Origin: Devosia sp.
GTDB taxonomy: Bacteria > Pseudomonadota > Alphaproteobacteria > Rhizobiales > Devosiaceae
Length of the DNA: 64,000 bases
Direction: 5' to 3'
Assembly: GCF_017307495.1 (NCBI RefSeq)
Contig: NZ_JAFKHE010000025.1
Coordinates: 1-64,000, forward strand
Shown: positions 9,308 through 17,524 of the stretch, one piece after another
Position numbering within the stretch: position 1 is the first letter of the stretch
Layout of the letters: each line of letters starts with the position of its first letter
Notes under the pieces: generated by a model
Told to the model about the DNA's origin: nothing
The model's input: only the letters and a program-made list of their open reading frames with translations
The model's database searches: none
Made by a program: the position numbers and the translations under genes

Positions 9308-10708
9308 GTGGCGAACCATGGGAACCGCAACAGTCAGCAAATCGAGTACTGGCCCACCGCAAACCTGCGCCCCGGTCCGAGAGTACGAAAGCACCCCGAG
9401 GCTCAGATCGAACGCATCCGCGCCAGCATTCGACGCTTCGGCTTTCTTTGTCCGCCGCTGATTGAACCGACCGGCGACATCATCGCCGGTGTCGCGCGCG
9501 TCGAGGCGGCCCGTCGTCTCGGCTACGACGAGTTGCCGGTGCTTGTCGCGAGCCATCTGTCTGCGGCCGACATCAAAGCCTACCGCATCGCCGACAACAA
9601 GCTCGCGGAGATGTCCACTTGGGACCGTGACGCCCTGAGGCTCGAGTTTGAGGGCATCATCGAGATCGACAACACCTTCGATCTCCAGTTCACCGGTTTT
9701 GACACGGCCGAGATCGACCTGGTTCTCAATCCCATCGACGCCAGCGAGGAAGAGGGCCCCGACGACGAGGCCCCTGTCCCGAACGCCGTCGCAGTGAGCC
9801 GGGTCGGCGACGTGTGGATGCTGGGAGAACATCGGCTGGTCTGTGGTGACGCACTGTCCAGCGAGACCTTTGACGTGCTCATGGGCGGCGAAGCCGCTCG
9901 GCTCGTGCTGAGCGACGTCCCCTACAATGTGCCTGTCGATGGCCACGTGGGCGGGCTCGGCAAGACGCAGCATCGGGAGTTTGTGCAGGCCTCCGGGGAG
10001 ATGACCGACGCCGAGTTCGAGGACTTCCTGCGCAAGGCCATCGTCGTAATGGTCGCCAATCTGATGGATGGCGGCATCGTCGGCTTGTTCATCGACTGGC
10101 GCAGCGTCGAGACCATGCTCCGGGTCGGGCGCGAACTTGGGCTTAGGCTCCTCAATCTCATCGTTTGGAACAAGTCGAACGGCGGCATGGGCAGCCTCTA
10201 TCGCAGCAAGCATGAACTGCTTTGCTTGTTCAAGAAGGGCAAAGCTTCGCACGTCAATAACGTGATGCTCGGCGCCAAGGGGCGGTACCGGACCAACGTC
10301 TGGGACTACGCCGGGGTGAACACTTTTGGGGCTGGGCGCATGGCCGACCTCGAAGCGCACCCCACCGTGAAGCCCGTCGCCATGATCGCTGACGCTATCA
10401 TGGATTTGACCGATCGCAATGAGTTGGTGATCGACAGCTTCGTCGGATCGGGCACCACGATTGTCGCTGCGCAGAAGACCGGCCGGATCGCCAGGTGCAC
10501 CGAACTCGATCCCCTCTACGTCGATGTGGCTATCCGGCGGTTCAAGGCGCGGTTTGGCATAGACGCTGTGCACCAAGCGACTGGACTGACTTTCGATGCG
10601 CTCGCTGCGCAGCGGAGCGAGAGCAGTGCGGAAGCCACCCCTCCGGTTGTTGTGCCGCCGGCAGTTCGTGCGCGCGTGCGTCCGACAGCATCGGTCGAGG
10701 AGGTTTGA
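9308..10708 (+). CDS. ParB-like domain DNA modification methylase
   Basis: About 466 residues from GTG 9308; the frame is open further upstream, so the start is uncertain. Residues ~10-130 form a ParB/sulfiredoxin-like domain (IRRFGFLCPPLIEPTGDIIAGVARVEAARRLG). The rest is an N6-adenine/N4-cytosine DNA methyltransferase with motif IV DVPY near residue 203 (a variant of DPPY) and the SAM-binding DSFVGSGTT near 376. It would methylate host or phage DNA. It ends 1 bp before the DUF5681 gene, and the terminase follows, an order often seen in alphaproteobacterial prophages and islands. No restriction endonuclease is adjacent. Confidence 0.87.
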   Translation: MANHGNRNSQQIEYWPTANLRPGPRVRKHPEAQIERIRASIRRFGFLCPPLIEPTGDIIAGVARVEAARRLGYDELPVLVASHLSAADIKAYRIADNKLAEMSTWDRDALRLEFEGIIEIDNTFDLQFTGFDTAEIDLVLNPIDASEEEGPDDEAPVPNAVAVSRVGDVWMLGEHRLVCGDALSSETFDVLMGGEAARLVLSDVPYNVPVDGHVGGLGKTQHREFVQASGEMTDAEFEDFLRKAIVVMVANLMDGGIVGLFIDWRSVETMLRVGRELGLRLLNLIVWNKSNGGMGSLYRSKHELLCLFKKGKASHVNNVMLGAKGRYRTNVWDYAGVNTFGAGRMADLEAHPTVKPVAMIADAIMDLTDRNELVIDSFVGSGTTIVAAQKTGRIARCTELDPLYVDVAIRRFKARFGIDAVHQATGLTFDALAAQRSESSAEATPPVVVPPAVRARVRPTASVEEV

Positions 10709-10709
10709 C

Positions 10710-11177
10710 ATGACAAGGACTCGCCCCAGCGGTCATTCCGCTCCCGTTCGTCGGCGGGAGCGGCCAAGGCCTTCGACCACGGAAGCAGTTCCGTCGATCT
10801 CGCCTGCCTCGGAACAGTCGTACGAGGTCGGCTATGGCAAGCCGCCCAAACACTCGCAGTTCCAGCCCGGTCAGTCCGGGAACCCGAAGGGTCGGCCAAG
10901 AGGATCGAAGAGCCCGTTCACACTCCTGCGCGAGGAGCTGCAGCAGAAGATCACCCTGCGGGAGGGCGACAAGGTGACGACAGTCACCAAACTTGAGGCG
11001 GTCATGAAGCGGATCGTGAACGATACGCTCGGTGGCAAGGTCTCTTCGACCAGGATACTGGTGCCGTTGCTGCACGTCTTCGAAGCGCAGGATGCTTCAA
11101 CCCCCGAAGATCGCAACTTTTCGCGCTCCGATGAAGAGCTGCTGCGCAGCTTCATGAAGGGGTTTGGCGATGAATGA
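10710..11177 (+). CDS. DUF5681 domain protein
   Basis: 155 residues. The diagnostic segment is KHSQFQPGQSGNPKGRPRGS (basic, glycine-rich), followed by a helical LLREELQQKITLREGDK region with a TKLEAVMKRIVNDTLGG stretch. This family is repeatedly found between ParB-methylases and large terminases, and may act as a small-terminase-like DNA-recognition partner; that role is inference. ATG 10710 lies 1 bp after the methylase stop. The 3' end overlaps the terminase start by 8 bp, indicating translational coupling. Confidence 0.85.
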   Translation: MTRTRPSGHSAPVRRRERPRPSTTEAVPSISPASEQSYEVGYGKPPKHSQFQPGQSGNPKGRPRGSKSPFTLLREELQQKITLREGDKVTTVTKLEAVMKRIVNDTLGGKVSSTRILVPLLHVFEAQDASTPEDRNFSRSDEELLRSFMKGFGDE

Positions 11178-12651
11178 GATCCCCAAACACCCCTTACGCG
11201 TCGATGATCAGGCAGCAGTGCTAGAGGTGCTGCTCACGCGACGGCTCGACCTGTTCATCGCCAAGACGTTTCAGCACCTGAACGATGGCCAGAACGTCAA
11301 ACCGAACTGGCTGCTCGGTACGATGGCTTGGCACCTCGACCAGGTCGAACGGGTCGCGTTGAGGCGTCTGATCATCAACGTGCCGCCGCGGCACCTGAAG
11401 TCGATCTCGGCCTCGGTGGCCTTTCCGGCCTTCGTGCTCGGACGAAGTCCGGGCACCACCTTCACCCTCGTCTGCTACTCGCAAGAGCTGGGTGAGAAGA
11501 TGATGCGCGATCTGCGCAGCGTCCTTGGCAGCCTCTGGTACCGGCGAGCATTCCCGGACATTCGCCTGACCAAGAACACCTCGTCCGAGATTGTCACCGA
11601 CCGCAATGGCGGCGTGAACATGACCTCGGTCGAGGGCACCCTGACAGGTCGCGGCTCCGACATCATCATCGTCGACGATCCGATCAAGCCCGGTGACGTT
11701 CAGTCGGAAGCCGAACGCAAGCGTGTCAACGAGTGGTTCTCCAACACACTGTTTTCGCGCCTCAATGACAAGAAGACCGGCCGCATTGTGGTCGCCATGC
11801 AGCGCCTGCACGAGGATGATGTCACCGGCTATCTCACGGCATCGCCCGACCATGGCTGGACTGTATTGAAGGTTCCCGCGATCGCCGAACTTGAAACCAG
11901 CCATCTGGTGATCGGCAGGCCGGCGCCATACGTCCGTGCCGCCGGCAGTGTGATCGATCCTGACCGCGAGGACCACGAGACGCTAGCCCAGCTCCAGCGC
12001 GACCTCGGCTCACTGGTGTTCTCCGCGCAATATCAGCAGGAGCCGCTGCCGCGCGAAGGCAACCTGGTAAAGACGGCGTGGTTCAGGACCTATACGGCCG
12101 AGGACCTTAGACTGGGGTTCGATGCCGTTGTCGTCAGTTGGGACACTGCCTCGGCGGCCAATGACAATAACGACTTTTCGGTGGGGTCCGTTTGGGGCGT
12201 GCGGGACAATCACTACTACCTGCTGCGCGTGTACCGCGAGCGACTGGAATATCCCGCCCTCCGGCGACTCATCCTGGAAGTTGTGCGCCGACACGGCGCC
12301 GGTCGCGTCCTGCTCGAGAGGGCCGACAGCGGCCGCAACCTCTACAGCGATCTGATTGTGCGCGACCGACACCACCGCTACCGCACGGTCAACCCCAAGG
12401 GCAGCAAGGAAGATCGCCTCGCCGCCTGCTCAGCCATTATCGAAGAAGGCCGGGTCTATCTCCCGGAGTCCGCTGACTGGCTGTCCGCCTTTCTGACCGA
12501 GATCGCCGGCTTTCCCAACACCCGTCACGATGACCAGGTCGACAGTATCAGCCAGTTCCTCAACCACATGCGGCGTCAGCCGAAGGGCCTGCTGAAGCTC
12601 AGCTCGGAGGGCCGGCCAAGACTGGAGCGCAAACGACTTCGTCCACGCTGA
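11170..12651 (+). CDS. Phage terminase large subunit
   Basis: 493 residues. The N-terminal ATPase has a Walker A-like NVPPRHLKS near residue 70 and Walker B DIIIVDD near 165. The C-terminal RNase H-like nuclease shows acidic positions in VVSWDTA, LLERADSG and RHDDQVDS. All catalytic blocks look intact, so it may still be functional. In phages this motor packages DNA into proheads, but no portal, capsid or tail gene follows here. ATG 11170 overlaps the DUF5681 stop; a TTG two codons upstream is an alternative. The module may be a prophage remnant, a satellite or a gene-transfer relic. Confidence 0.9.
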   Translation: MNEIPKHPLRVDDQAAVLEVLLTRRLDLFIAKTFQHLNDGQNVKPNWLLGTMAWHLDQVERVALRRLIINVPPRHLKSISASVAFPAFVLGRSPGTTFTLVCYSQELGEKMMRDLRSVLGSLWYRRAFPDIRLTKNTSSEIVTDRNGGVNMTSVEGTLTGRGSDIIIVDDPIKPGDVQSEAERKRVNEWFSNTLFSRLNDKKTGRIVVAMQRLHEDDVTGYLTASPDHGWTVLKVPAIAELETSHLVIGRPAPYVRAAGSVIDPDREDHETLAQLQRDLGSLVFSAQYQQEPLPREGNLVKTAWFRTYTAEDLRLGFDAVVVSWDTASAANDNNDFSVGSVWGVRDNHYYLLRVYRERLEYPALRRLILEVVRRHGAGRVLLERADSGRNLYSDLIVRDRHHRYRTVNPKGSKEDRLAACSAIIEEGRVYLPESADWLSAFLTEIAGFPNTRHDDQVDSISQFLNHMRRQPKGLLKLSSEGRPRLERKRLRPR

Positions 12652-12910
12652 CCTGAGCCGGCTGCACTGGCGGTGTGCCGCTGGCCATCGCCCCGCCCTC
12701 GGCACTTCTGAATTGCTCCGGCTCAATGCCGGTGAGTTCGACAAACAGCCGCTCGAGCCGTTCGACGCGCTTATCGTGCGCATGGAGTTCCTGATCTTCC
12801 AGACAGTCGATGAGCTCCAGGATGGTCGATGGCCGCAACTCGCTCTCGCGCAAAATGATCCGGTCACGGTGGGCGGCATAGTACCGAGCGTTGGCTTCAC
12901 GCTTGTCCAT
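12599..12910 (-). CDS. Small hypothetical protein, convergent with the terminase
   Basis: 103 residues from ATG 12910 (MDKREANARYYAAHRDRII...). It contains a charged, probably helical or coiled region (LELIDCLEDQELHAHDKRVERLERLFVELTG) and a low-complexity tail. No family is recognised. It overlaps the terminase 3' end by 53 bp on the opposite strand. The amino-acid composition looks like a real phage-type accessory protein, but expression is unproven. Confidence 0.5.
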   Translation of the reverse strand: MDKREANARYYAAHRDRIILRESELRPSTILELIDCLEDQELHAHDKRVERLERLFVELTGIEPEQFRSAEGGAMASGTPPVQPAQVSVDEVVCAPVLAGPPS

Positions 12911-12991
12911 TACAGAAGTCCCCGTGACCCGAGGTGGCGGGTGGAGCGAAACTGCTCGCCCCACGCACCACTCCGATCTCCCCCCGAGGGC

Positions 12992-13798
12992 TCATTTGCC
13001 AAACCGCTCGACGGCCTCAACCCAGTCGAAGGGAAGCGGGTAGTCTCCGACGTACCAGCCGGTCATCACTGGATTCCCCTCGGTGTCGGTATAGTAGGAG
13101 CGCCGGATATCTTCCTTGGTGTGAGTTTCGAGGGGAACGAAGGCGGTGTGCCCGTCCTTGTTCGCGACCATGAAGATCATCGGGTCACTGAAGAACCCAG
13201 CGAAAAAGCCGCCCCCAAACAAGGTGCATCCGGTTAGCCGGAAGCCGTCGATAACGTCGGATTTGCAGACGGCGTTTGTGTATAGCCTGCCGTCAAAGTT
13301 CTGGAACAACCCTCTCTCAGCCATCTTGATGTAGTGGAGCATGAGGGCCTCTTCGACTTTTTTGGCATCGTCACCGGTCGACGCCTTCCAGTCGGCCTCT
13401 TCGATCATCTCCCAGCCGCGCCACAGAGCTTCACAGCGCTGGCCCCAGGACTCGGTCATCGCGACGGGCTCCCACTCCGTGAAGGGGGCGCCGAGGTCCT
13501 TCTCGATCTGGGCGTAGTTTTCGGCCTGCCGCGCCCTTATCCAGTCGCCCTTTTCGTCAGTGCCGGAAATCCCGAACTTGTCGTCGGCCTCCCGGATGGT
13601 AGCGAGGTATCGCTCCTGGCCGTCACAGTAGAGCTTGAGGGCATCGGGTCCGAACTGGCTCGTCTCTTCCGCTACAGCCGGTGCACCAACAGTCGCCGCC
13701 GCCGCGATCGCGAGGGCGGCCACGTGGCCGAGGTGCTTTCGAGCTGGCGCGGCGCCGGTGTTGGTGAGGTGTCCGTAAGCCTTTGGCTTTGTGCGCAA
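12992..13798 (-). CDS. Hypothetical exported protein
   Basis: About 268 residues with an n-region rich in Lys/Arg and a hydrophobic stretch (HVAALAIAAAATVGAPAVA) typical of a Sec signal peptide. The mature part is rich in Trp and acidic residues, and a glycine/phenylalanine patch (LFGGGFFAGFFSDP) could be a buried turn or short membrane element. No known domain is recognised. TTG 13798 is chosen because GGGAG lies 7 nt upstream; an in-frame ATG at 13849 has no ribosome site and would lie inside the repeat operator region. It is divergent from the XRE regulator. Confidence 0.6.
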   Translation of the reverse strand: MRTKPKAYGHLTNTGAAPARKHLGHVAALAIAAAATVGAPAVAEETSQFGPDALKLYCDGQERYLATIREADDKFGISGTDEKGDWIRARQAENYAQIEKDLGAPFTEWEPVAMTESWGQRCEALWRGWEMIEEADWKASTGDDAKKVEEALMLHYIKMAERGLFQNFDGRLYTNAVCKSDVIDGFRLTGCTLFGGGFFAGFFSDPMIFMVANKDGHTAFVPLETHTKEDIRRSYYTDTEGNPVMTGWYVGDYPLPFDWVEAVERFGK

Positions 13799-13837
13799 AA
13801 CTGATCTCCCATCAGGTTCGGTTTGATGACGAACACT

Positions 13838-13903
13838 GATGAGACTCATAGGCTACAAGTCAACTCGAAATGAGACTCATCGGCTGTAGATTGATCGGCT
13901 ACA
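13838..13903. promoter_or_regulatory. Direct-repeat operator candidate between divergent genes
   Basis: TGAGACTCATAGGCTACA (13840-13857) and TGAGACTCATCGGCTGTA (13871-13888) are near-identical repeats 31 bp apart, about three helical turns. Each contains the palindrome TGAGACTCA. A partial third copy, GATCGGCTACA, lies at 13893-13903. They precede the XRE regulator gene and the divergent exported-protein gene, so they are natural candidate sites for that regulator. Confidence 0.5.
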
Positions 13904-13922
13904 TCCGCATTGGCTCCTGGGC

Positions 13923-14129
13923 ATGGAGCTCCGTGCGATCTTTGCGGCGAACATTAAGCGGTTGCGCAAAGAGCGCGGCATGTCGCAGGAGGATCTGGCC
14001 TTCGAGTCAGGTCTGCACCGGACCTATATTTCCGGGATCGAGCGCGGCATCCGCAACGTCGGACTCGACAACATTGGGGTCATAGCTGAGGCACTGGGAG
14101 TGCCACCCGACGTGCTGCTTCGAGCATAG
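13923..14129 (+). CDS. XRE-family helix-turn-helix regulator
   Basis: 68 residues, essentially one Cro/C1-type HTH domain: NIKRLRKERGMSQEDLAFESGLHRTYISGIERG, then IGVIAEALGVPPDVLL. Such stand-alone domains usually act as dimeric repressors, often in mobile regions. The gene lies downstream of the TGAGACTCA repeats, suggesting autoregulation and control of the divergent gene. Confidence 0.88.
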   Translation: MELRAIFAANIKRLRKERGMSQEDLAFESGLHRTYISGIERGIRNVGLDNIGVIAEALGVPPDVLLRA

Positions 14130-14557
14130 GGCGCACGAGCTGTGCCGTGGGTACCCAGCGGTCGGCCGACTGACGAGCAGGAAAGATCGCGATTCAGCTC
14201 AGTAGCGGTCCGTCAAACGTGAGTCCTGTAGCGGCAGCGGAAGTTAGGGAATTACACATGTCTTCCGAACACAGACCCCCGGCTGCTGAGAAGCCAGGCC
14301 GCTCTTTCCCAGATCCCGTCGTCGGCAAGTCCGGGTGCCCCTTCGGCCACCGAGGCGCCTGTCACAAACCCACGAGACAGCTTAGTGCATGCAGGTCATG
14401 GCGCGCGCCCCGGCACCAGCCCAAGTTCCGCTCATGCGATCTGACGTACCCGGTCCATCTTTCCTAGCTACCGCCTCGGCGGATGCCGAGCGCTCTACTC
14501 GGATCACAACCTCGCCAGCCGCTTGATTCCAGTACCTAACCACCACACTGTGCCGCA
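14130..14557. other. Non-coding gap between accessory patch and copper region
   Basis: 428 bp without a convincing gene. One open frame at 14219-14467 has no family features or ribosome site. The segment probably carries the promoter of the gene at 14558, but no clear operator was recognised. Confidence 0.5.
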
Positions 14558-14911
14558 ATGTCGCCCTTGGTCCGGCAATTCTTAGTCCTGACGATCCTAG
14601 CGGTTGCTGTCGCTGGGCTGGGGAGCTTCGCGGTAGCTGCCAATACCAGGGGCCTCATGCTGCAATCGGCCCAGATGTCGATGGGCACGCCGGTTATGGA
14701 ATGCGAGCGACAGGCCCCAGCGATGCCCTGCGGAGACCAGCTGGGGTGCAATATTACTTGTACTGCTCCGGCTGTCGATCTGCCCGTGCCGATCGGCCTT
14801 CAGCATGAAACCGCTGCCCTCGCCGCGTCGCCGAGGCTAGTTCGGCCCTTTCCGGTCGCAACGGCACCGTCCTTAGCAACTCCCCCGCCGCGAACCACCC
14901 ATATCGCCTGA
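14558..14911 (+). CDS. Small exported Cys/Met-containing protein with Pro-Arg tail
   Basis: 117 residues. A hydrophobic N-terminal helix (VLTILAVAVAGLGSFAVA) is a signal peptide or anchor. The middle holds Met and four Cys in MECERQAPAMPCGDQLGCNITC, a plausible soft-metal ligand set. The C-terminus ends in TPPPRTTHIA. No named family is recognised. The same plan recurs at 45298, 56842 and 62082. It lies 90 bp upstream of the BNR-protein, cytochrome and multicopper oxidase genes, so a periplasmic copper role is inferred. Confidence 0.6.
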   Translation: MSPLVRQFLVLTILAVAVAGLGSFAVAANTRGLMLQSAQMSMGTPVMECERQAPAMPCGDQLGCNITCTAPAVDLPVPIGLQHETAALAASPRLVRPFPVATAPSLATPPPRTTHIA

Positions 14912-15001
14912 TCGAGGCGCCGCCGCCAAAGCAAAGGGCAGCAGCCCAGCTCGTGCGGGGCGTGCTCTCATCCAAACGACATCTAGCGGGGACTACCTCT
15001 C

Positions 15002-15856
15002 ATGCGTCACCACATCGGCCTAATCATCCTCACCATCGCTCTAGCCCTCGCCCATGCGACTGCCACAAAGGCCGCGCAGCTCCCGCTCTCCGAGGTTTCC
15101 CACATCCACGGCATCGCCTTCGACCAGTCCCGGCCCGGCAGCCTGTTGCTGGCCACCCATAACGGTCTGTTCCGCGGCAGTCCGGACGGTACTGCCGAAA
15201 CGGTTTCCGCCGATACCAGCGACTACATGGGGTTCAGTCTCGACCCTGCCGACCCCTACCGGCTACTCGCCAGCGGCCATCCGGACCAGGCTGGCGGCCT
15301 GGGCATCATCCAGTCTACGGACGGCGGCATCACCTGGACAAAGCTCGCAGACGGGGTGAACGGCCCGGTTGACTTCCACGCCATGACCATCAGCCGTGCC
15401 GACCCAAAAGTGATCTACGGCCTCTTTGGCGGCATCCAGGTGAGCCGCGACGGTGGCGCTACATGGTCGATGGTCGGTTCAGGCCCCGAACGGACCATCG
15501 ACCTCTCCGCCGCGCCTGATAGTTCCGATCTCCTCTACGCGGGTACTGTCGGCGGCTTCATGCGCAGCGCCGATGGCGGCCGGAACTGGCAGTTGGCCGG
15601 TCCCGCCGGCGTTGCGGTCACGATGGTCGAGGCGACCGCCGATGGCGCTCTCTATGCCTTCTTCTATGGCGCGGGCCTTTTTCGCCTCGCGTCCGATGGC
15701 CAATGGGCGGAACTCTCGACCGGCTTCGACAAACGATACTTCCAGCATCTTGCTGCCGACCCGCTCGACCCGGCTCATCTCGCCGCCGTCACCGATGAGA
15801 GTGCCATCCTTGAAAGCAAGAACGGCGGCAAGACCTGGCAGCCGTTCGCAAAATGA
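15002..15856 (+). CDS. Exported BNR/sortilin-like beta-propeller protein (F510_1955 glycosylhydrolase type)
   Basis: 284 residues with a signal peptide (about 1-24). Asp-box repeats STDGGITW, SRDGGATW, SADGGRNW and SKNGGKTW mark a beta-propeller, and the opening VSHIHGIAFD is characteristic of the family that databases label F510_1955 glycosylhydrolase. Enzymatic activity is not established. Members commonly sit beside multicopper oxidases and cytochromes, as here. The stop overlaps the cytochrome c start by 4 bp (ATGA), implying co-translation. Confidence 0.8.
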   Translation: MRHHIGLIILTIALALAHATATKAAQLPLSEVSHIHGIAFDQSRPGSLLLATHNGLFRGSPDGTAETVSADTSDYMGFSLDPADPYRLLASGHPDQAGGLGIIQSTDGGITWTKLADGVNGPVDFHAMTISRADPKVIYGLFGGIQVSRDGGATWSMVGSGPERTIDLSAAPDSSDLLYAGTVGGFMRSADGGRNWQLAGPAGVAVTMVEATADGALYAFFYGAGLFRLASDGQWAELSTGFDKRYFQHLAADPLDPAHLAAVTDESAILESKNGGKTWQPFAK

Positions 15857-16287
15857 GGTCTCTCCTCTTTGCCCTGCTCATCATCTCTGGCTTGGTGACT
15901 GCAACCGGGTATGGCTTCCTCGTCTCAGCACGGTCGGGCGGGACCGAAACGCCCGGCCGCGCCCTCTATGTGACCAACTGCGCTGGCTGCCATGGTGTCA
16001 GTCTCGAAGGCCAGCCTGACTGGATGAAGCGTCTCCCGAGCGGTCGGTTGCCCGCTCCGCCCCACGACGAAACCGGCCATACGTGGCATCATTCCGACAA
16101 GCAGCTCTTCACCATCGTCAAGAGCGGCCTATCTTCGATCGCTCCCGGCTACGAGAGCGACATGCCAGTGTTTGAAGGCGTGCTCAGCGACGAACAGATC
16201 ACCGAGGTGCTCGACTACATCAAAAGCACCTGGCCGGACCGCGCACGAGCATATCAAGCTGATCGATCAAAGGCCGACCCAATGTGA
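15853..16287 (+). CDS. Class I cytochrome c, membrane-anchored or exported
   Basis: 144 residues. An N-terminal hydrophobic helix is followed by one haem site, CAGCH at 43-47, and a likely axial Met in DMPVFEG near residue 104, so a six-coordinate electron-transfer haem is expected. Placed between the BNR protein and a multicopper oxidase, it may carry electrons to or from that copper enzyme in the periplasm. It starts in an ATGA overlap with the upstream gene. Confidence 0.9.
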   Translation: MRSLLFALLIISGLVTATGYGFLVSARSGGTETPGRALYVTNCAGCHGVSLEGQPDWMKRLPSGRLPAPPHDETGHTWHHSDKQLFTIVKSGLSSIAPGYESDMPVFEGVLSDEQITEVLDYIKSTWPDRARAYQADRSKADPM

Positions 16288-16384
16288 GACTGCTGAGCAT
16301 GACGATCTACCTGCAACTCATTCCTACTTGCAAAAGACCGTAGTTTGGGCTCTAGTTGCGAGCGATTTGCAACTAGGACGATTC

Positions 16385-17524
16385 ATGAGCAGTGATGATA
16401 CGGCGATCGAGCCGGTAACTCGTCGGGGCCTGCTGATCGGGGGCCTGCTGGCTGCGGGTGGCGCTGCAGGTTTTGCTACCGTGGCTGCGGCACAGACCGA
16501 CCACATCGTGCACGCCGCTGATGCAACTCCTGCGTTCGCACCTGACCCTTACGCCGCGCCCTCGGCCAATGCCGGTCCCCATGGCGCGATGATGACGGTT
16601 GGCGAAGTCGACCATGCACGGAACGGCTTCGATCCGAGCGCGATCGTTTCGACCTGGGATACCGGGACGCTCTCCACCACCGCCGAAGGCAAGCCGCTGC
16701 GCATCTTCGAGGTCGAGGCGATGGACAAGGAGATCGAGATCGCTCCGGGGGTGATGTTCCCCGCCTGGACCTATAATGGCCGCGTACCCGGTCCGGCCTT
16801 CCGCGCCAAGGAAGGCGAGCGACTGCGCTTCGTGTTCAAGAACTTCGGTTCCCACCCGCACTCGATGCATTTCCACGGCATCCACTCGGCCCGCATGGAT
16901 GGGGTGCCGGGTGCCGGCCTCGTCAGTCCTGGCGAGGAGTTCGTCTACGAGTTCGACGCAAGGCCCTTCGGCTGCCACCTCTACCATTGCCATGCGGTGC
17001 CGCTGAAACGGCACATGCACAAAGGCATGTACGGTGCCTTCGTCATCGACCCCGATCCGGAGCGGCACCCTCAGTTCGAGGCGCAAGCCAAGTCGCGGCT
17101 GCTTGGGACGCCCGAAAACGCCGAGTGGCAGGAACTGGTGATGGTGATGAACGCCTTCGACACCAATTTCGATGGCGAGAACGAGTTCTACGCCGTCAAC
17201 TCCATCCCCCATGCCTATGGCAACCGGCCGATCCGCATCGACAAGAGTCGACCGGTGCGCATCTACCTCGTCAATGTCACCGAGTTCGATCCCATCAACT
17301 CGTTCCACCTGCACGCCAATTTCTTCGACTATTACGACACCGGCACTTCGCTGACTCCAAGCTTGCGCTCCGACATCATCACGCAGTGCCAGGCCCAGCG
17401 CGGCATTCTCGAGTTCAGTTACGCCGATCACGAGCCGGGCATGTACATGTTCCACGCCCACCAGTCCGAGTTCACCGAACTGGGTTGGATGGGGGTGTTC
17501 GACGTCGTGGAGTCGCCGCTATGA
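16385..17524 (+). CDS. Two-domain (NirK-like) multicopper oxidase, Tat-exported
   Basis: 379 residues. A twin-arginine signal (TRRGLLIGGLLAAGGAAG) precedes two cupredoxin domains. Domain 1 has PHSMHFHGIH and HLYHCHAVP followed by RHMHKGM, matching the type 1 Cys-His-Met plus type 2 His pattern of two-domain copper enzymes. Domain 2 has NSFHLHANFFDYY and MYMFHAHQSEF. It may oxidise Cu(I) or another metal; nitrite reduction is possible structurally but no denitrification gene is nearby. ATG 16385 fits the Tat signal, although the frame is open further upstream. It overlaps the ZIP gene by 4 bp. Confidence 0.85.
   Translation: MSSDDTAIEPVTRRGLLIGGLLAAGGAAGFATVAAAQTDHIVHAADATPAFAPDPYAAPSANAGPHGAMMTVGEVDHARNGFDPSAIVSTWDTGTLSTTAEGKPLRIFEVEAMDKEIEIAPGVMFPAWTYNGRVPGPAFRAKEGERLRFVFKNFGSHPHSMHFHGIHSARMDGVPGAGLVSPGEEFVYEFDARPFGCHLYHCHAVPLKRHMHKGMYGAFVIDPDPERHPQFEAQAKSRLLGTPENAEWQELVMVMNAFDTNFDGENEFYAVNSIPHAYGNRPIRIDKSRPVRIYLVNVTEFDPINSFHLHANFFDYYDTGTSLTPSLRSDIITQCQAQRGILEFSYADHEPGMYMFHAHQSEFTELGWMGVFDVVESPL

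Noticed and set aside
9185..10711. 508-codon open frame on the minus strand
   Set aside because: Exact antisense of the ParB-methylase, whose motifs are intact.
14219..14467. 82-codon open frame in the 14.1-14.6 kb gap
   Set aside because: No ribosome site, odd composition, and no match to any known family.
16385..17524. Calling the gene a nitrite reductase (nirK)
   Set aside because: The fold is similar, but no denitrification partner genes are visible, and the ZIP/copper context points to a metal oxidase.
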